Shown: positions 23,831-35,488, numbered from the stretch's first letter. The stretch is 64,000 nucleotides of DNA from Megamerina dolium (GCA_963854835.1 OY978527.1:38259040-38323039); one strand, 5' to 3'. Numbers and translations: made by a program. Notes: generated by a model not told the origin, from the sequence alone.

Positions 23831-24533
23831 TTTTAATCAACTTTATGTACAAGTGGAAAACAGAAAAATTTCATATTAATATTTTTAATAACATTTTTTC
23901 TAGTGCGTGAATATATATAAATATATGTATCAATTATTATGAGTTAACAAAACCTACATACAGTACATCCGTACAATATACATATATGTATGCTACAATC
24001 AGCTCAATAGCAAATATATACCTTCTATGAGATAAAACTTCCCCTACTACAGTTACGCAAACCAAGCAAAAAAACACATAAAGCATAATACAAATATCAT
24101 ACTTACATTATAGAGTAGTTAATATTTCAATTGTAAACGATTTTTTATGAATAAACTCAATAACTGAATCAACATCTTATGTCCATTACAAATCAATCAA
24201 GCAGCTATGAAGAAAAACAATTTTGAGGCCGCAGTTAGTATTGCCAATCATTGTTTTTTTTACTTTTTGCAGAATGAAAACAACATATGATTTCTGTACG
24301 CCATGCTTAATAAGAGAGGTGAAATGTGGTGAAAGAGCATAATTAATTATTGAGATTGAAATGTTCGAAATATATTTTTTTAAAAACAGTAGTTCAGATA
24401 GATATGGTTGAATATCGACAAATAGCTCCTTTTTAGTATTATAGCATCTTCAATTCGATTAAACGTGGACGGCGAACAGCACAAAAAATAGCAAAGACCA
24501 AGAATTATTCCCAAAGTTAAAACAATGTTTACC
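23831..24533. other. Set2 upstream region
   Basis: AT-rich; probably contains the Set2 5'UTR and promoter. No core promoter element could be assigned and no coding sequence is seen. Confidence 0.35.
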
Positions 24534-24537
24534 TTAA

Positions 24538-24766
24538 GGCCAGTTTTTCAGTACAACTTTAAACTAGGTTTAAACTAAATTTACGTAAACGGGGTTTAAA
24601 CTTAAACTTATTTTAAACCGCAGCAAGAAGATGTACTGGAGTGCAAGAATAGACAGCTGAACAACTGATAGGTTAATCTTAGTTTAACCCAGCTAGATTA
24701 GGCATTTAAACTTAGATTAAACTACGTTGAAATTTGACGGAAAAACTGCAACCTGAAAACTGGCCC
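24538..24766. mobile_element. MITE with TTAA flanks
   Basis: Left end GGCCAGTTTTTCAG and right end CTGAAAACTGGCCC are near-perfect inverted repeats. The 229-bp element is flanked on both sides by TTAA (24,534-24,537 and 24,767-24,770). The interior is rich in GTTTAAAC-like palindromic motifs. There is no coding capacity. TTAA duplication fits piggyBac-type transposition but is short and palindromic. Confidence 0.65.
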
Positions 24767-24774
24767 TTAAGACA

Positions 24775-25350
24775 TATTGCTTTTTTTTCATTCAAAATTT
24801 AAAACAAGAAATAAAATAAAACAACACTTTAAATTGCTACAATTTAAGTTGTTTTCAACTTATTAGTAACATATGATGCTTACAGAATAGCATTAATCTG
24901 ATCCTTCAACAGTTTGACCAGCGCTACTTTCGCAAAATCCACCCAATTGGCTACGTGATGAATTTGGTCTAGCGCCATGCCGCCATGTACATATCGTAGT
25001 GATCATACTCGTATTCATTTTGTCCTCATTTTCTCTTTTTTGGCAAATGTAGTCAAAGCAAGCCACTTAATTGCTATTAAGAGAATTTAGACACACAACT
25101 GCACTATAGCAACTATAGACCAATTTCAGCCAAAATATGAACGTACAACAAATATACACAATATTATGCATGTCCATGTAGGACATGCTTCGCCATTCCC
25201 ATTACATTCGTTTTCTGATACAATCATTATGTTAGCATTAAGTTTTGACATAAAAAAACTAAAATCGACTACGCTAGATTGGGGTGGTTTTCGGTTACGT
25301 GGACTCACTTAGTCAAGCAAGATCTATTGTGATGCCGCAGTTAGGCTACC
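24775..25350. other. Intergenic, nothing recognised
   Basis: AT-rich spacer with no supported gene. Confidence 0.4.
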
Positions 25351-25354
25351 CTGT

Positions 25355-26130
25355 TTATTTTGAGAACCAACCCGAACTTCGGGTAAGCCATAGAGCATAG
25401 AATATTCCACAGCTGACAGTGAGCCAGTTCAGTGAGGTCGTGTATGAACTAAATGAGTCATTCTGTGGTGAGCCAGGACCAGACACTCTCACAGGTGGTG
25501 AGTATAGGCTATCATAGGCGATGTGGTGCTTAGTAAATCCCATCAGACATTGCCCCTTAATAATTCCTACGCATACCAACCGTGTGTTTGTTAAGCGCTA
25601 GTAGGTCATTTGTTCGTTTTGAATTTAGTACTGGACAGATTGAACGGGTAGTTGCACACGAGTGTTTCAACTTCCATCTGGCATTCGTCTTCTGTAATGC
25701 ACGCGAGGCTAGTTTACACGTCGCCGTTGGAATACCAATACTCCCCTTATCAACGTTGCATCTTTCTTGGCTAACTGATGAATTCAAGTAAACTGATTCT
25801 AGGGATTTTATTGCTGTTTGGCTGTCAGCGAAAATGCCTACACCTACATGTACTACATTACTTCATGAATTGCCAACGCCTCGCCTTGAAAAATACTGCA
25901 GTGGTCCAAGAGATTCGCCAAATCGGTGAAGAAGTGGATTGCTCCATTGAAAAGGGGTTTTCCATCCTCCCAATCCGTTCTAACCGGAATGTGTGAGTGA
26001 AAGTTATTGTCGACTCGTTGGCATGAATATAATGCAATCGAAGCTTTCCTAACCCATTCTTCGATGTTATGCTTCGAATTAAGATTTTTCTCAAGAACGA
26101 GGCCTAGATATCTGGTTTCATCCTAAATGC
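25355..26130 (-). pseudogene. Non-LTR retrotransposon fragment (3' end of ORF2, RNase H and C-terminal region)
   Basis: Minus-strand frames, broken by frameshifts and stops, read in order: TSRYLGL... near 26,110, a Lys/Arg-rich stretch, NARWKLKHSCATTRSI near 25,680, NDLLALNKH near 25,600, GQCLMGFTKHH, and finally RSSGWF near 25,360. This order (RNase H, then a Cys-region tail) is that of jockey/I-type non-LTR elements. No intact frame remains. Confidence 0.6.
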
Positions 26131-26139
26131 TAAAATTAT

Positions 26140-27200
26140 TGTCAGTGGTCTGCAGGGCATACTTGATGACTTCGGTGCTACCGTATTTACCAAGTTCCGT
26201 CTGGTTTCAGTAGATAACATTAAGGGTTTTTAGATAGAATTTTCCGCAGTCTCGTTACTTCTGAGAATTCCTCTACGGACTCACATAAAAGTTTCCAGGA
26301 AGTGCGCTGTGCATTTCTAATCTCATATTTATATGTTCGTAAGTGAAGCTTGTAATATCACCGTCATTCTTCTTAGCGCCATGCGCTCGTTCGACCCCAA
26401 CAGTGGTTTCCCCTTCTCTCTGTTTCCTAAGGGGACAACTTTTGTGTCATGCTTGATGAGTTTCTGTCTGAGTGATTCCATCAATTGATCTGTATAATTT
26501 GTTCCAGTGGGTGTCAGTATAGGTTTGGTTGTTTTGGATTTCCTGAACTTGTAAGCGTTAAAATTAATATTGCAGTAATCAGAGAATGAGTGTTCAGTGG
26601 AAACTATTCATTCTGCAATCGAGGTTAGATTGAAATCTATAACCTCATGACAATTGTAGTAAATGTCAGGAAAAATGTTAGAACTTAGACTGTATTCAAA
26701 AAGTGACTCATACCATACTCATGCTAGTGCTAGTGCACGAACGAAAAGTATGAGTATGGTATGGTGGCCGCCTGTATGTAAGGAGGTGGTACACCCCGAT
26801 GGTCATGAGGCGGGTACATCGTCGTGTCTTCCTGCGCTTAGTCGAGCTTGTACCCTGTATTTTTTAATCCACATATCTGGTTGTTTATGATCCAATGCTC
26901 CTGGATAAAGGCACCGTCTAAGTTCAGATGGAGATGTGAGTTGGTAGATACCAACAGATACTGTTTTTCCATCATAGGGACGTCTGCCCCTTAATCGTTG
27001 TCCAATTCTAAGAGGTAGTCATAGTCCTCTAGCTACTGTAGTCGAAAGAAGTTGCTGACCAGTTCGGAATCCGATGGTCCATCGCTACATTCCAAGCTAG
27101 TGCGACCTTCTAATTCTGGTTCCGCTCCGATATCACGAGGGATCTCATGATAAAATGCCTGCTTACTTGGTTCTCGATGAAAAGCCTTTGCTGATTACGC
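26140..27200 (-). other. Degenerate sequence, probable retroelement debris
   Basis: Minus-strand fragments such as RKSKTTKPILTPTGTNYT near 26,530 and GKPLLGSNERMALRRMTVIL near 26,370 look like decayed protein-coding sequence. I cannot assign a family. No intact frame is present. Confidence 0.3.
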
Positions 27201-27210
27201 CTCCAGTCCT

Positions 27211-27384
27211 GAATAGCGGTTCCCAAGATGTTTTATTGATGATCAGGCAAATATGTCTGTTGGTTCCTCCATTTTCGCTATCTTACAAAGCCTCTCTGAA
27301 TAGCGGTTCCCAAGATGTTTCATTGATGATCAGGTAAATATGTCTGTTGGTTCCTCCATTTTCGCTATCTTGCAAAGCAGTCCT
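27211..27384. repeat. 87-bp tandem duplication
   Basis: Two copies start with gaatagcggttcccaagatg at 27,211 and 27,298 and differ at only a few bases. The 87-bp period is a multiple of three and lies in the degenerate retroelement-like region. Confidence 0.75.
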
Positions 27385-27474
27385 GAAGAAGTTTGAGGAC
27401 TTTACCTGGGTCAGAGGATTTCGTAGGCATCCAAACCCTTAAATGGTGTCGACCTGGAATTTTTTCCTTTGGAA

Positions 27475-27813
27475 CTACCTTGCGTTGGGCCAAACCTTAA
27501 CCAGTTTAACTATTTCTAGCTTGTAGAGCATCAAAGACCTATGATCCGAGCATGCTACAAGCTTTATGATTGACTGGTTCCACCCGGCGTCTCGAATTGA
27601 TGGTGCTGAACCTATATGTTCATCTAGTACATGAAAATAAGCCTCAAACAATGTCGCTTGAACTATTCTCCGGTTTGTACGGCTGATCCTACCGCCTTCA
27701 ATGCTCGGAAACGAATCTGAAAGCAAGTCGCCTCTTCCTATATGCCTGTCTTGGAGGTGCGATGTTTCGAGTACCGAATGCGATCTATTGAGATCTGTTC
27801 TTGGGAAGTACAC
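27475..27813 (-). other. Unrecognised open frame of 112 codons
   Basis: An open minus-strand frame with mixed composition in a debris-rich region. No domain is recognised. It may be a decayed retroelement piece; its reality as a gene is doubtful. Confidence 0.2.
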
Positions 27814-27999
27814 GGTATTACATCATTGAAAATTATTTTCAAGTTGTTGTAATTTGAATAAAATTATACAACCAAGCGGTTAATATGACAAACTGTTACA
27901 ATCAATAAAACAATAAAAAAATATTTTTTAATCCATTATTTTGCTTTAAAAATGTTTGTAAATATAAGGTGTAGTAAAAAGAAATCCTCTATTTTAAAT

Positions 28000-28930
28000 T
28001 GAAGGTTTTATTTAGCATAGTTACAATGATCCCATTTAGGTCAAATATGCACCGTTTTATTCGGAAACTTGTTGCCATTTTGAAGGTAATTTCATAATGG
28101 CACTCTCATAGAAATTCTCGTCCCTATTGGCCAAAAACTGGGACAGTCGATTTTCACAAACTTCTCTTGAGGCGAATTTTTCACCAGCAAAATCATTCGC
28201 CATAAACAGAAACAGGTAGTAATCACTTGGTGCCAGGTCCGGACTATAAGGTGAATGCATAAGAACCTCCCAACCAAGCTCCCGGAACTTCTGGCGAGTC
28301 ACTATCGATGTGTGTGGCCTGGCGTTGTTCTGATGGAACACAATTCCTCTCCTATTGGCCAAAGCTGGCCGCTTCTGGACTATTGCTTCCTTCAGACGGT
28401 CCAATTGTTGACAGTAGAGGTCCGAATTAAGAGTTTGACCGTAGGAGAGTAGCTCATAGTAGATGATTCCCTGCCAATCACACCAAATACATAGGAAAAC
28501 TTTCCTGACCGTCAATCCTGGCTTGGCCACCGTTTGCGCCGGCTCACCGCGATTCGACCACGTTCGTTTTCACTTGACGTTGTCGTAAGTGACCCACTTT
28601 TCATCACCAGTAACCATCCGCTTCAGAAATGGAGCGATTTTGTGCATCTTTGACATCAAAATTACCGGAACGGAATCGAAGAAACTGTTATAGTATCAGG
28701 ACCATAAACACTATTCACATTTTCAGCCGTCTGGCTTACGTTCGACTTTATCGAAGAAAAACTGTAAAATAAAGCGTATTTTCTGTTTACTTGTGTCCAT
28801 CTTTGACGTGTGCTCAAACAATACTGAGTCAAGCAATCACAAAACTGCCCGAAAATTTTATTTAGTACGAAATCCTATCTTTCTAACACCATCTAGCATA
28901 ACCCTATCGCACTTATACAATGAGATATAC
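28000..28930 (-). mobile_element. Mariner transposon, mellifera-like subfamily, inactive
   Basis: A DD34D mariner transposase is readable on the minus strand. VTGDEKWVTYDN near 28,600 holds the first Asp. An in-frame stop lies at 28,570-28,572. A 157-codon stretch (28,530-28,057) then runs through VAKPGLTVRKVFLCIWCDWQ, FHQNNARPHTS and YSPDLAPSDYYLF. The expected second catalytic Asp in HQDNARPH is Asn here (residue 68 of this stretch). The third Asp is 34 residues on. Terminal repeats were not located with confidence. Confidence 0.85.
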
Positions 28931-28994
28931 AGATTACTAAAGCCATCTATTGAAAAAATAATGGATTTCTTTTTACTATATTTTGACAAATTGC

Positions 28995-29141
28995 ACCATA
29001 ATAGACTTCCCAAGAATGTTCGGGTCTACATACCGGAAGCACTCGGCCACGTGGTCGATCATCAGAACACGAAAATACTTTGTTCGGGAACGAAATAAAG
29101 CGTTTTCGTATTCTTGCTGCTACAACAACAACAACAACAAC
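28995..29141 (+). repeat. CAA-tailed dispersed repeat, longest copy
   Basis: Begins cccaagaatgttcgggtcta, contains CGGAAGCACTCGGCCACGTG and GCGTTTTCGTATTCTTGCTG, and ends in (ACA)n at about 29,121-29,140. It defines the family together with the minus-strand copy at 41,826. Confidence 0.7.
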
Positions 29142-31010
29142 TCTATAAATGTTTACACTGCGCGAAATCTTTAAAAATAGCGCAGAAGAATTATAGAGAA
29201 GATTCGAAATTCATGTTAAATATTGAACCTTGTTAAATTCCACCTAATTCCATATCTTTCTCAATAAATAATTATTGTTGAATGTATAACTTATTTATTA
29301 ATTTATTTTTCATTATTTATACATATGTGTGTAAGTATTAATTTAGTTGCAAACTTACAAACTAGCTACAATATGTTACATTTTTTATGTATACATACTA
29401 CATATATATGCATGTATATGTACACAATCAATTGCTATTTTATGATTTTAGATTCGCATAAATATTGATGCATATACGCTATACGTTATATGTATGTACT
29501 TAGTGATTACAAAATTGCATTTGTTTAATATTTATAACAATAGCCAAGAGTATTCAAATTTCAAATATTACTTTTTGTAAATATATGTATAGCTAACTGT
29601 CTAATTGCTTAACTTGTTTGAATTTACGCAAGATGCGAAGTTCCATGACATGATGTAATAATATTTATGTACAAGATAAAATTCCCAAATGTCAGGACTA
29701 TTACCTTTTGCAGTAAAAGAAAAAGGATTAACTAAATAGATGTTCTCTTCCTTAGCCACACTTGTTCAAAAGCAAGAAAAATCACTTTTAAGCGACTTTA
29801 GCCTCAAGTATAGAAACTTGGGTAACTTAAAATAAAGACAAATTCAAGAATTTTATATTCATTTATATAAATTCATTTCATTTTCATTCAAATAGTGAAT
29901 CAATGTTAAATATCACATTTAATTTTAACATAGCATAGAAATCATTTATCAATGAGACGGAAAACAGATGTGGAATATAAAATTTGCCTGCTATTTTTAT
30001 TTGAAAATTTGAAACCCATCTTTGTAGATGTTCCTTTTTTAAGTATTACTGTACTTACTATACTTTACAATAACAAAAATTTATATTGCCTTATTAATTG
30101 CTTAGATATTGAATGTTGAGTTATTTGAGGGCAACATTTTTCTTTTCGAGAAAAAAAAAGAAAACAATAAAACAACAGTATAAAGTTACGTTAAATTTTT
30201 ACACTTGGAACCTATAATGTAAAATTCGTGAGAACAGCATCGTTTTAATCAAAGCCCTTATCATCGCATTAATAATGTCACATCACCTTACACAATTAAT
30301 TATATTTTATTTATTTTTTTATTCATACCTAATTAACTTTATCATTTGAAACAAGAAAACATCATTTTTCGATACTGTATTGTATCATATTTATGTTGTC
30401 ATTTTTTGTTTTTTATTATTTTCTTAGAATATGCACTAAATCTACTACATATTTGTAATGATGATACAAATTAATTGTACAAAAATTGTTAATATCCAAA
30501 AATAAAGAAAGCAAAAGCAAATAAAGTGTATTATATTTAAATGTATGTATATAAACAAGATTCTTTCTGATTTCATTTTCTCTTTACATGATATAGTAAT
30601 AAATGTATGCATACATATGTACATGTCGTTATAATATATATTAATAATTTGTTGCAATTATACATTTATGTACGTTTATAAATCAGAGCAAGCGAATATA
30701 TATATATATAATATATAGCCATTTGTGAGCTAAACCATTCTGGGAAAAATTCCAAAATAATCGGGTTTTCCATGAAAAAAAAAAAACGTAGAATTCTCTA
30801 CACAACACGAAAATGAGTTTAAATCCATTTTTTTTTTAATTTTCATGAGAGCAATTCGAAATTAAAAATGCTTTTCTTAAAAATTCGATGGTCCATAAAT
30901 TGTTTCTTTTATATCTAGAATTAATCTAAATTTTATACTCGCTTGGAAAATATATTAATTCAATATATAAACAATATTTATATTTAGATCCTTTTTTCCA
31001 TGATCAATTT
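29142..31010. other. AT-rich intergenic DNA, no gene seen
   Basis: Very AT-rich, with short atatgta-type simple repeats. No conserved open frame or RNA gene was recognised. Confidence 0.5.
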
Positions 31011-31019
31011 TAATTTGAA

Positions 31020-31165
31020 AGAATAAAGGTGCAAAAAATGTTACTGTTCAAGTGGCGAAAACCTCCTCGATAAGAGGTTGTGCGATGGGTTTGGGACCCG
31101 CCACATAAAAAATCCTCCCAGTGAATAATATAAGTAAAGTAAGTAAGTACAAGTAAGCTTCTCAA
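31020..31165 (+). repeat. Probable 3' tail of a non-LTR retroposon
   Basis: A GC-richer patch (aaacctcctcgataagaggt, gggacccgccac) ends in a simple (AAGT)n-like tract at 31,128-31,160. Similar cataagtaagta ends occur at about 53,983 and 61,045, the latter after a clear non-LTR fragment. Confidence 0.35.
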
Positions 31166-31769
31166 AAGTTTTAATGAAAAATTTGTATAAAATTTTTGAA
31201 ATAACAAATTCTATTTAAGAAACTAGAACACTTAAAAAATAAAATAAAAATTAAAAATAAACTCATCGAACGTCGCTGTTAAGCCCTTTGAAAAAATAAA
31301 ATTGTCCACAAAATTCGTTATAATTTTCATATTGGCGAAAAGATATGCAATATAGAAAATCTACCACTAGTTAAGGTGAATCATAATAATAATTCAAAAA
31401 GGTCTTAAAACCGTTTAAGCTTTTTCATTGTGTTGAGTTTGAAAAAAAAAAATGCTCCAATAAATCAACCTTGATAATAGACAAATATTTGAAAACGGTT
31501 TAGCTTACGACTGGCTTTCTCTTGAGTCGAAATATTTTGATGACTGTCATAAAATAAATCAAATCTCATGTTACGCTGGTAAAACAAAATCTTTTTTGGT
31601 TAGGCATCTGAATATACATATACATAGGGTTTTATCCGTTTCAAATGCAAGTTTTGGCAGCATTTACTAAGAGAATTGTCATCCGCGGCTGTTTGTTTTT
31701 AGATTTAGATTTGCCATCTTACAATATGGATTTGTTGTACAACTGCACAACGCGTTAAAACTATGAAAA

Positions 31770-31965
31770 CGTACTGCTTCTAAAAGAGCTCTGTGATAAA
31801 TCTCTGAAAAAATGTCACAATGGTTCTGCCGTTCGAAATTGGTTAATACAAGTAGGTCCCTTTTAATATTGCTCAAAATTTAACACGTGTAACAGTACTG
31901 AAAGAGAATCTCGGTTAAAGGGCCCTTCGAGGCCCATAAGTGCCACGTATATATTTTATTTTTAC
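31770..31965 (+). repeat. tRNA-derived SINE body, + orientation, headless
   Basis: Shares gcttctaaaagagctctgtg, ttctgccgttcgaaattggt, caagtaggtccc and ataagtgccacgtatatatt with the other copies, ending in the T-rich terminus. The tRNA-like head is missing or unrecognisable. Confidence 0.6.
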
Positions 31966-31984
31966 TGCAAAAACAGCGATTTTG

Positions 31985-32330
31985 TAACAGTTACTACGAG
32001 CTGGGCTCTGTCTGGGCAAAATTATGCAAAAATTTGAAGACACTGGCTCTGTAACAGATATCTCATTCGAAAATATTGCCGTTGTTAGTGAAAGTGTTGA
32101 CAGAGCTCCAAATTTATCGTTTTCACGAGCGCACAGTATTAGGACTTATCTTACGGCACATTATGCCATATTTTGCATTTGAATTTACATCTTCACTCTT
32201 ATAAGGTTCAACTTCAACAAAATTGTAGCCAGCTTACTACGGAATACATAGGGAGTCCTGCAACAAGACCCATTGCCATCGTAATGGCAAGTTGCAAACA
32301 ATATACTGAAATACAACTTTAATCAAAGTC
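31985..32330 (+). pseudogene. Tc1/mariner N-terminal fragment (VNKQN-type family)
   Basis: A frame reading KIMQKFEDTGSVTDIS, then VVSESVDRAPNLSFSRA and FTLIRFNFN, matches the helix-turn-helix and linker region of the element family at 63.6 kb. There is no catalytic domain and several stops. Confidence 0.5.
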
Positions 32331-32339
32331 TTACTTTCA

Positions 32340-32604
32340 GGAGTGTAAAATGGACAACCCTATATATATATGTATAATATATAGGTACTAGGTACTACAA
32401 GAAAATCATAAATAGTAATATCTAATATTTCCATTACCAAAAGAAAAAATAAACATAATTTTTAATAATAAAAATAACAATCAATAATAAATATTAGAAA
32501 TAAAATGAAATGTTTATTAAATTTCTGCTTTTCTCTTTTTTTTGTATGTACACACTTTAATTTAAATTCTTATCTTAGTTTTGTTTTCATATATATATAT
32601 ATAT

Positions 32605-32654
<50 letters not shown>

Positions 32655-33400
32655 GTACTTTATACTGTAAGTATTTATACGTATATTATTTCAAATTAAA
32701 TAGTTATATATGTATATTCCATTATTCTACTACTGCTATTGTATTGAAAAAATTGATTATACAGTTACAATTATAATTTCTGGTCAAAAAAAAAATAATA
32801 ATAATAATAACATATGTTTAATAGTAAACATGTATGCTGCGTGTATATATATGTATATGTATTTTTCTTCTATAGTGTATATAATATTTATAATAATTCT
32901 TATCATAAATAATATAATATAAATGTAATTATAAATTAAAACTTAAAATAAAGTTAAAAAAAAAAAACAAACAAAAAAATTCGTTTAAGTGTCACAGCAC
33001 CAAATTTTCAATTTGTAAATCTGCAAATAGAAAAAGAAATATGAAGAAAATATTAAACAATTGTTAGCAGAGAAAAAAAAATTAAAATATATCTTTAGGT
33101 GATGATTCAAGGTATCTTAAAGGTATATGCTATAATGTGTGTTATTTCAACATTATAAACGTTTATAATATGGCTTTTAAAAAAACATTATCATCTGAGA
33201 GGTCGCAAATATTGTATAAAGTGAACTAAGATAATGTCATATACTAAATCCACAGGTTGACTCAAAGAAGACCCAGTTGGGTAAGGACTAGTTCCAGTGA
33301 TATCCAGGATTTTGTTATGAGGGATTTATTAAAAAACATTTGTTTTTGGTAAGTAAATCGCATACGAGAAGTTTCCAAATATAGAAATATGTTCTAACTC
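32340..33400. other. AT-rich intergenic DNA with (TA)n microsatellite
   Basis: A long TA dinucleotide tract runs at about 32,589-32,648, interrupted by ttttca. Open frames here are translations of simple repeats and are not taken as genes. Confidence 0.6.
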
Positions 33401-33409
33401 AGATTAGAA

Positions 33410-34453
33410 CAATCATCCCAGACAGACGGGAATGGAAAACGAATAACAACTTAATACCCTCAAAACATAATTACGTTTGGTTCACAGACGGATCGAAGAC
33501 AGACGAAGGTACAGGCGCCGGGATATACGGTCCTAATGTCCGCATATCTATCGCAATGGGCTCGTGGCCAACTGCCTTCCAAACAGAAACACTTTGTGCA
33601 CGTCATATACATGCCAAAAGGCTCAAAGGAGCGCCCATTCTTACTTGCTCAGACAGCCAATCTGCCATCAAATCTTTCTCCTCATGGTAATGCTCCTCAA
33701 AACTAGTCACCGAATGTTTCCTTATCCTACAAAAACTCTCTATGCGAAACAAGGTCACATTATGTTGGTTGCACAAAGGAATTGAGGGCAATGAAGTGGC
33801 GGACGAACTAGCGAAAGCTGGCTGGTCTTCTCCACTGACGGGCCCGGAATCTTTCTGCGATATGAGCTGGGCATCGGCCAAAGCTGTGATAGAAAAACAT
33901 TACCACAACAAATACCTTCTACAATGGACAAATTCGACGGGTCTTCGCCAAGCGAAAGCTCTCATCAGCTTTAATGCAGCTTTTGACAGAATTAGTCTTA
34001 GTAGAGCAAACCTACGCCTAATAACCGGCTATCTCTCAGGACATAACTGATTAAAATACCATCTCCACAAAACTATTCTCTGACACGGAGTGTAGACTCT
34101 GTCTGGAGGAGGATGAAACATCAATCCACATACTTTCCGAATGTCCGGCCCTGGCCAGACTACGCCTCAAACACTTTCAGCTGAGTTTCCCAACACCAGC
34201 TTCAATCATCAAAAGTTCGACAAAAGCAATTTTATCCTTCATTAAAAATGTAGAGGAGATTCTAGTGTCGTAAACGGGCTTGGATACAAAAGATCTCGTT
34301 TAGTCGCAGTGCCCGTAACACTTGTGGTTGGCCCCCAGAGGTATCAGCTATAGGGCTCATATCCTCTAACAGACCTTGGGTCTGGTTTCGCGTGGTCCAA
34401 TTGATGAACTAGGATTATGTCCGTGTCATGCTCTCTTTTGATTGATTGATTGA
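33410..34453 (+). pseudogene. Non-LTR retrotransposon fragment with RNase H domain and TTGA-repeat tail
   Basis: The frame reads WFTDGSKTDEGTGAGIYGP (33,478 on), then FQTETLCA, SDSQSAIKSF (33,637 on) and IEGNEVADELAKAG (33,780 on). These are the four RNase H acidic motifs in order, split by a frameshift near 33,690. A C-terminal CRLCLEEDETSIHILSECPA follows, a Cys/His motif of I/LOA-type elements, after another frame change near 34,050. The sequence ends in (TTGA)4 at 34,438-34,453, taken as the 3' tail. It is 5' truncated: the RT domain is absent. Confidence 0.75.
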
Positions 34454-34739
34454 TAATATGATACAATTATTCAAAACCATATCAAAATTAATGACTTCAA
34501 AACTAAATCCAGCTCCTGGTCAAACTCTGTACAAATTTATCTTGCAAATAACTTTTGAATCTCTCAAGTTTTGAATACTGAAGTTAAATTATTTTTAGTG
34601 TAAGATTTTGATGTGCCAAAGTCCGGTCTAGACACAAAGCCATTTGCATTAAAAAAATTGTCGATTCTCTTTTAATGTTTCCTTCTCTTTTATACAAGCA
34701 AAAACGTTTCTCGGTGACATGTTAACTCATTTGTATATT

Positions 34740-34815
34740 TTCTTAGGTTAGGTTAGGTTATGTGGCTGCCCTCTCCCTGAAAGGACACACTTAGGCCAAA
34801 AAGACCTATTATGAT
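34740..34815. repeat. TTAGG-repeat-bearing dispersed repeat fragment
   Basis: ttaggttaggttaggtta at 34,743-34,760 is followed by tggctgccctctcc, ggacacacttaggcc and attatgatacca. I believe the sequence after the TTAGG run is a common dispersed repeat in flies; no family name is assigned. Confidence 0.4.
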
Positions 34816-34819
34816 ACCA

Positions 34820-35050
34820 CCGAGCTTCTCTTCCAATACTGTTGTGCGTGTTAAATTTGGACAGCATTAGAAGGGACCTACTTATATTAGCCGGTTCCGA
34901 ACGGCAGAACCCTTGTGACATCACTTTAACTTAGATTTGTCACAGAGCTCTTTTAAGAAGCATTTTTGGCAAATTGTTACTGCCGGAAAAACTGCCAATT
35001 CTTGCCGGCAGGTGGGTACCGTTCGAAAGAAAAATCAATTCGATATTAAA
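34820..35050 (-). repeat. tRNA-derived SINE body, headless
   Basis: Matches copy 1 from ccgagcttctcttcc through ccggttccgaacggcagaac and ggtgggtaccgttcgaaaga, but breaks off before the B box. It abuts the TTAGG-bearing repeat. Confidence 0.7.
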
Positions 35051-35107
35051 TTGCATATTTTCTTAATGTTTGACATTACGAATGATAAGCACAAAGCGTG
35101 TCTCATG

Positions 35108-35488
35108 TACAGGGTATTTCAATAAGAGGTGTCAAGAGGCATTACCGAACGATTTTGACTGACTTTTTTTTAGCACATGCCACACAGCTGGTGAAGAAAT
35201 GGCTCTATTGCGTGCTCTATTTCCTGGATGTGAGATTTCTCGAAATGGAGACTTTGAGTAGACGCCGAGATCACTCGACTTAACACAATTGGACTTTTTT
35301 CTTTGGGGCTACATTAAAGATAAAGTCCACGCCAATGCTCCAGAACTCAAAGACAATATTAGAGCGATTAATTATGCGAAAATCTGATGAAAATTTTCAT
35401 CAAAAGAATGGCCATATGCAAGAAGAGTCGCAGCTGATATTTGACAGATATAGTGGTCCATGATACCTCTCATTGAAAGATGCTATAC
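35108..35488 (+). mobile_element. Internally deleted Tc1/mariner element (VNKQN-type)
   Basis: The ends are inverted repeats: tacagggtatttcaataaga at 35,108 and tgatacctctcattgaaaga at 35,461, with TTTCAATRAGAGGTRTCA common to both. Inside, + strand frames keep GEEMALLRALFPG, SLDLTQLDFFLWGYIKDKV (including the third catalytic Asp region) and EWPYARRVAAD. Only the C-terminal third of a transposase remains. A similar left end stands alone at 59,494. Confidence 0.7.

Noticed and set aside
32505..32922. Two open frames rich in Tyr/Ile
   Set aside because: They translate a (TA)n microsatellite and flanking AT-rich DNA; no coding signature.
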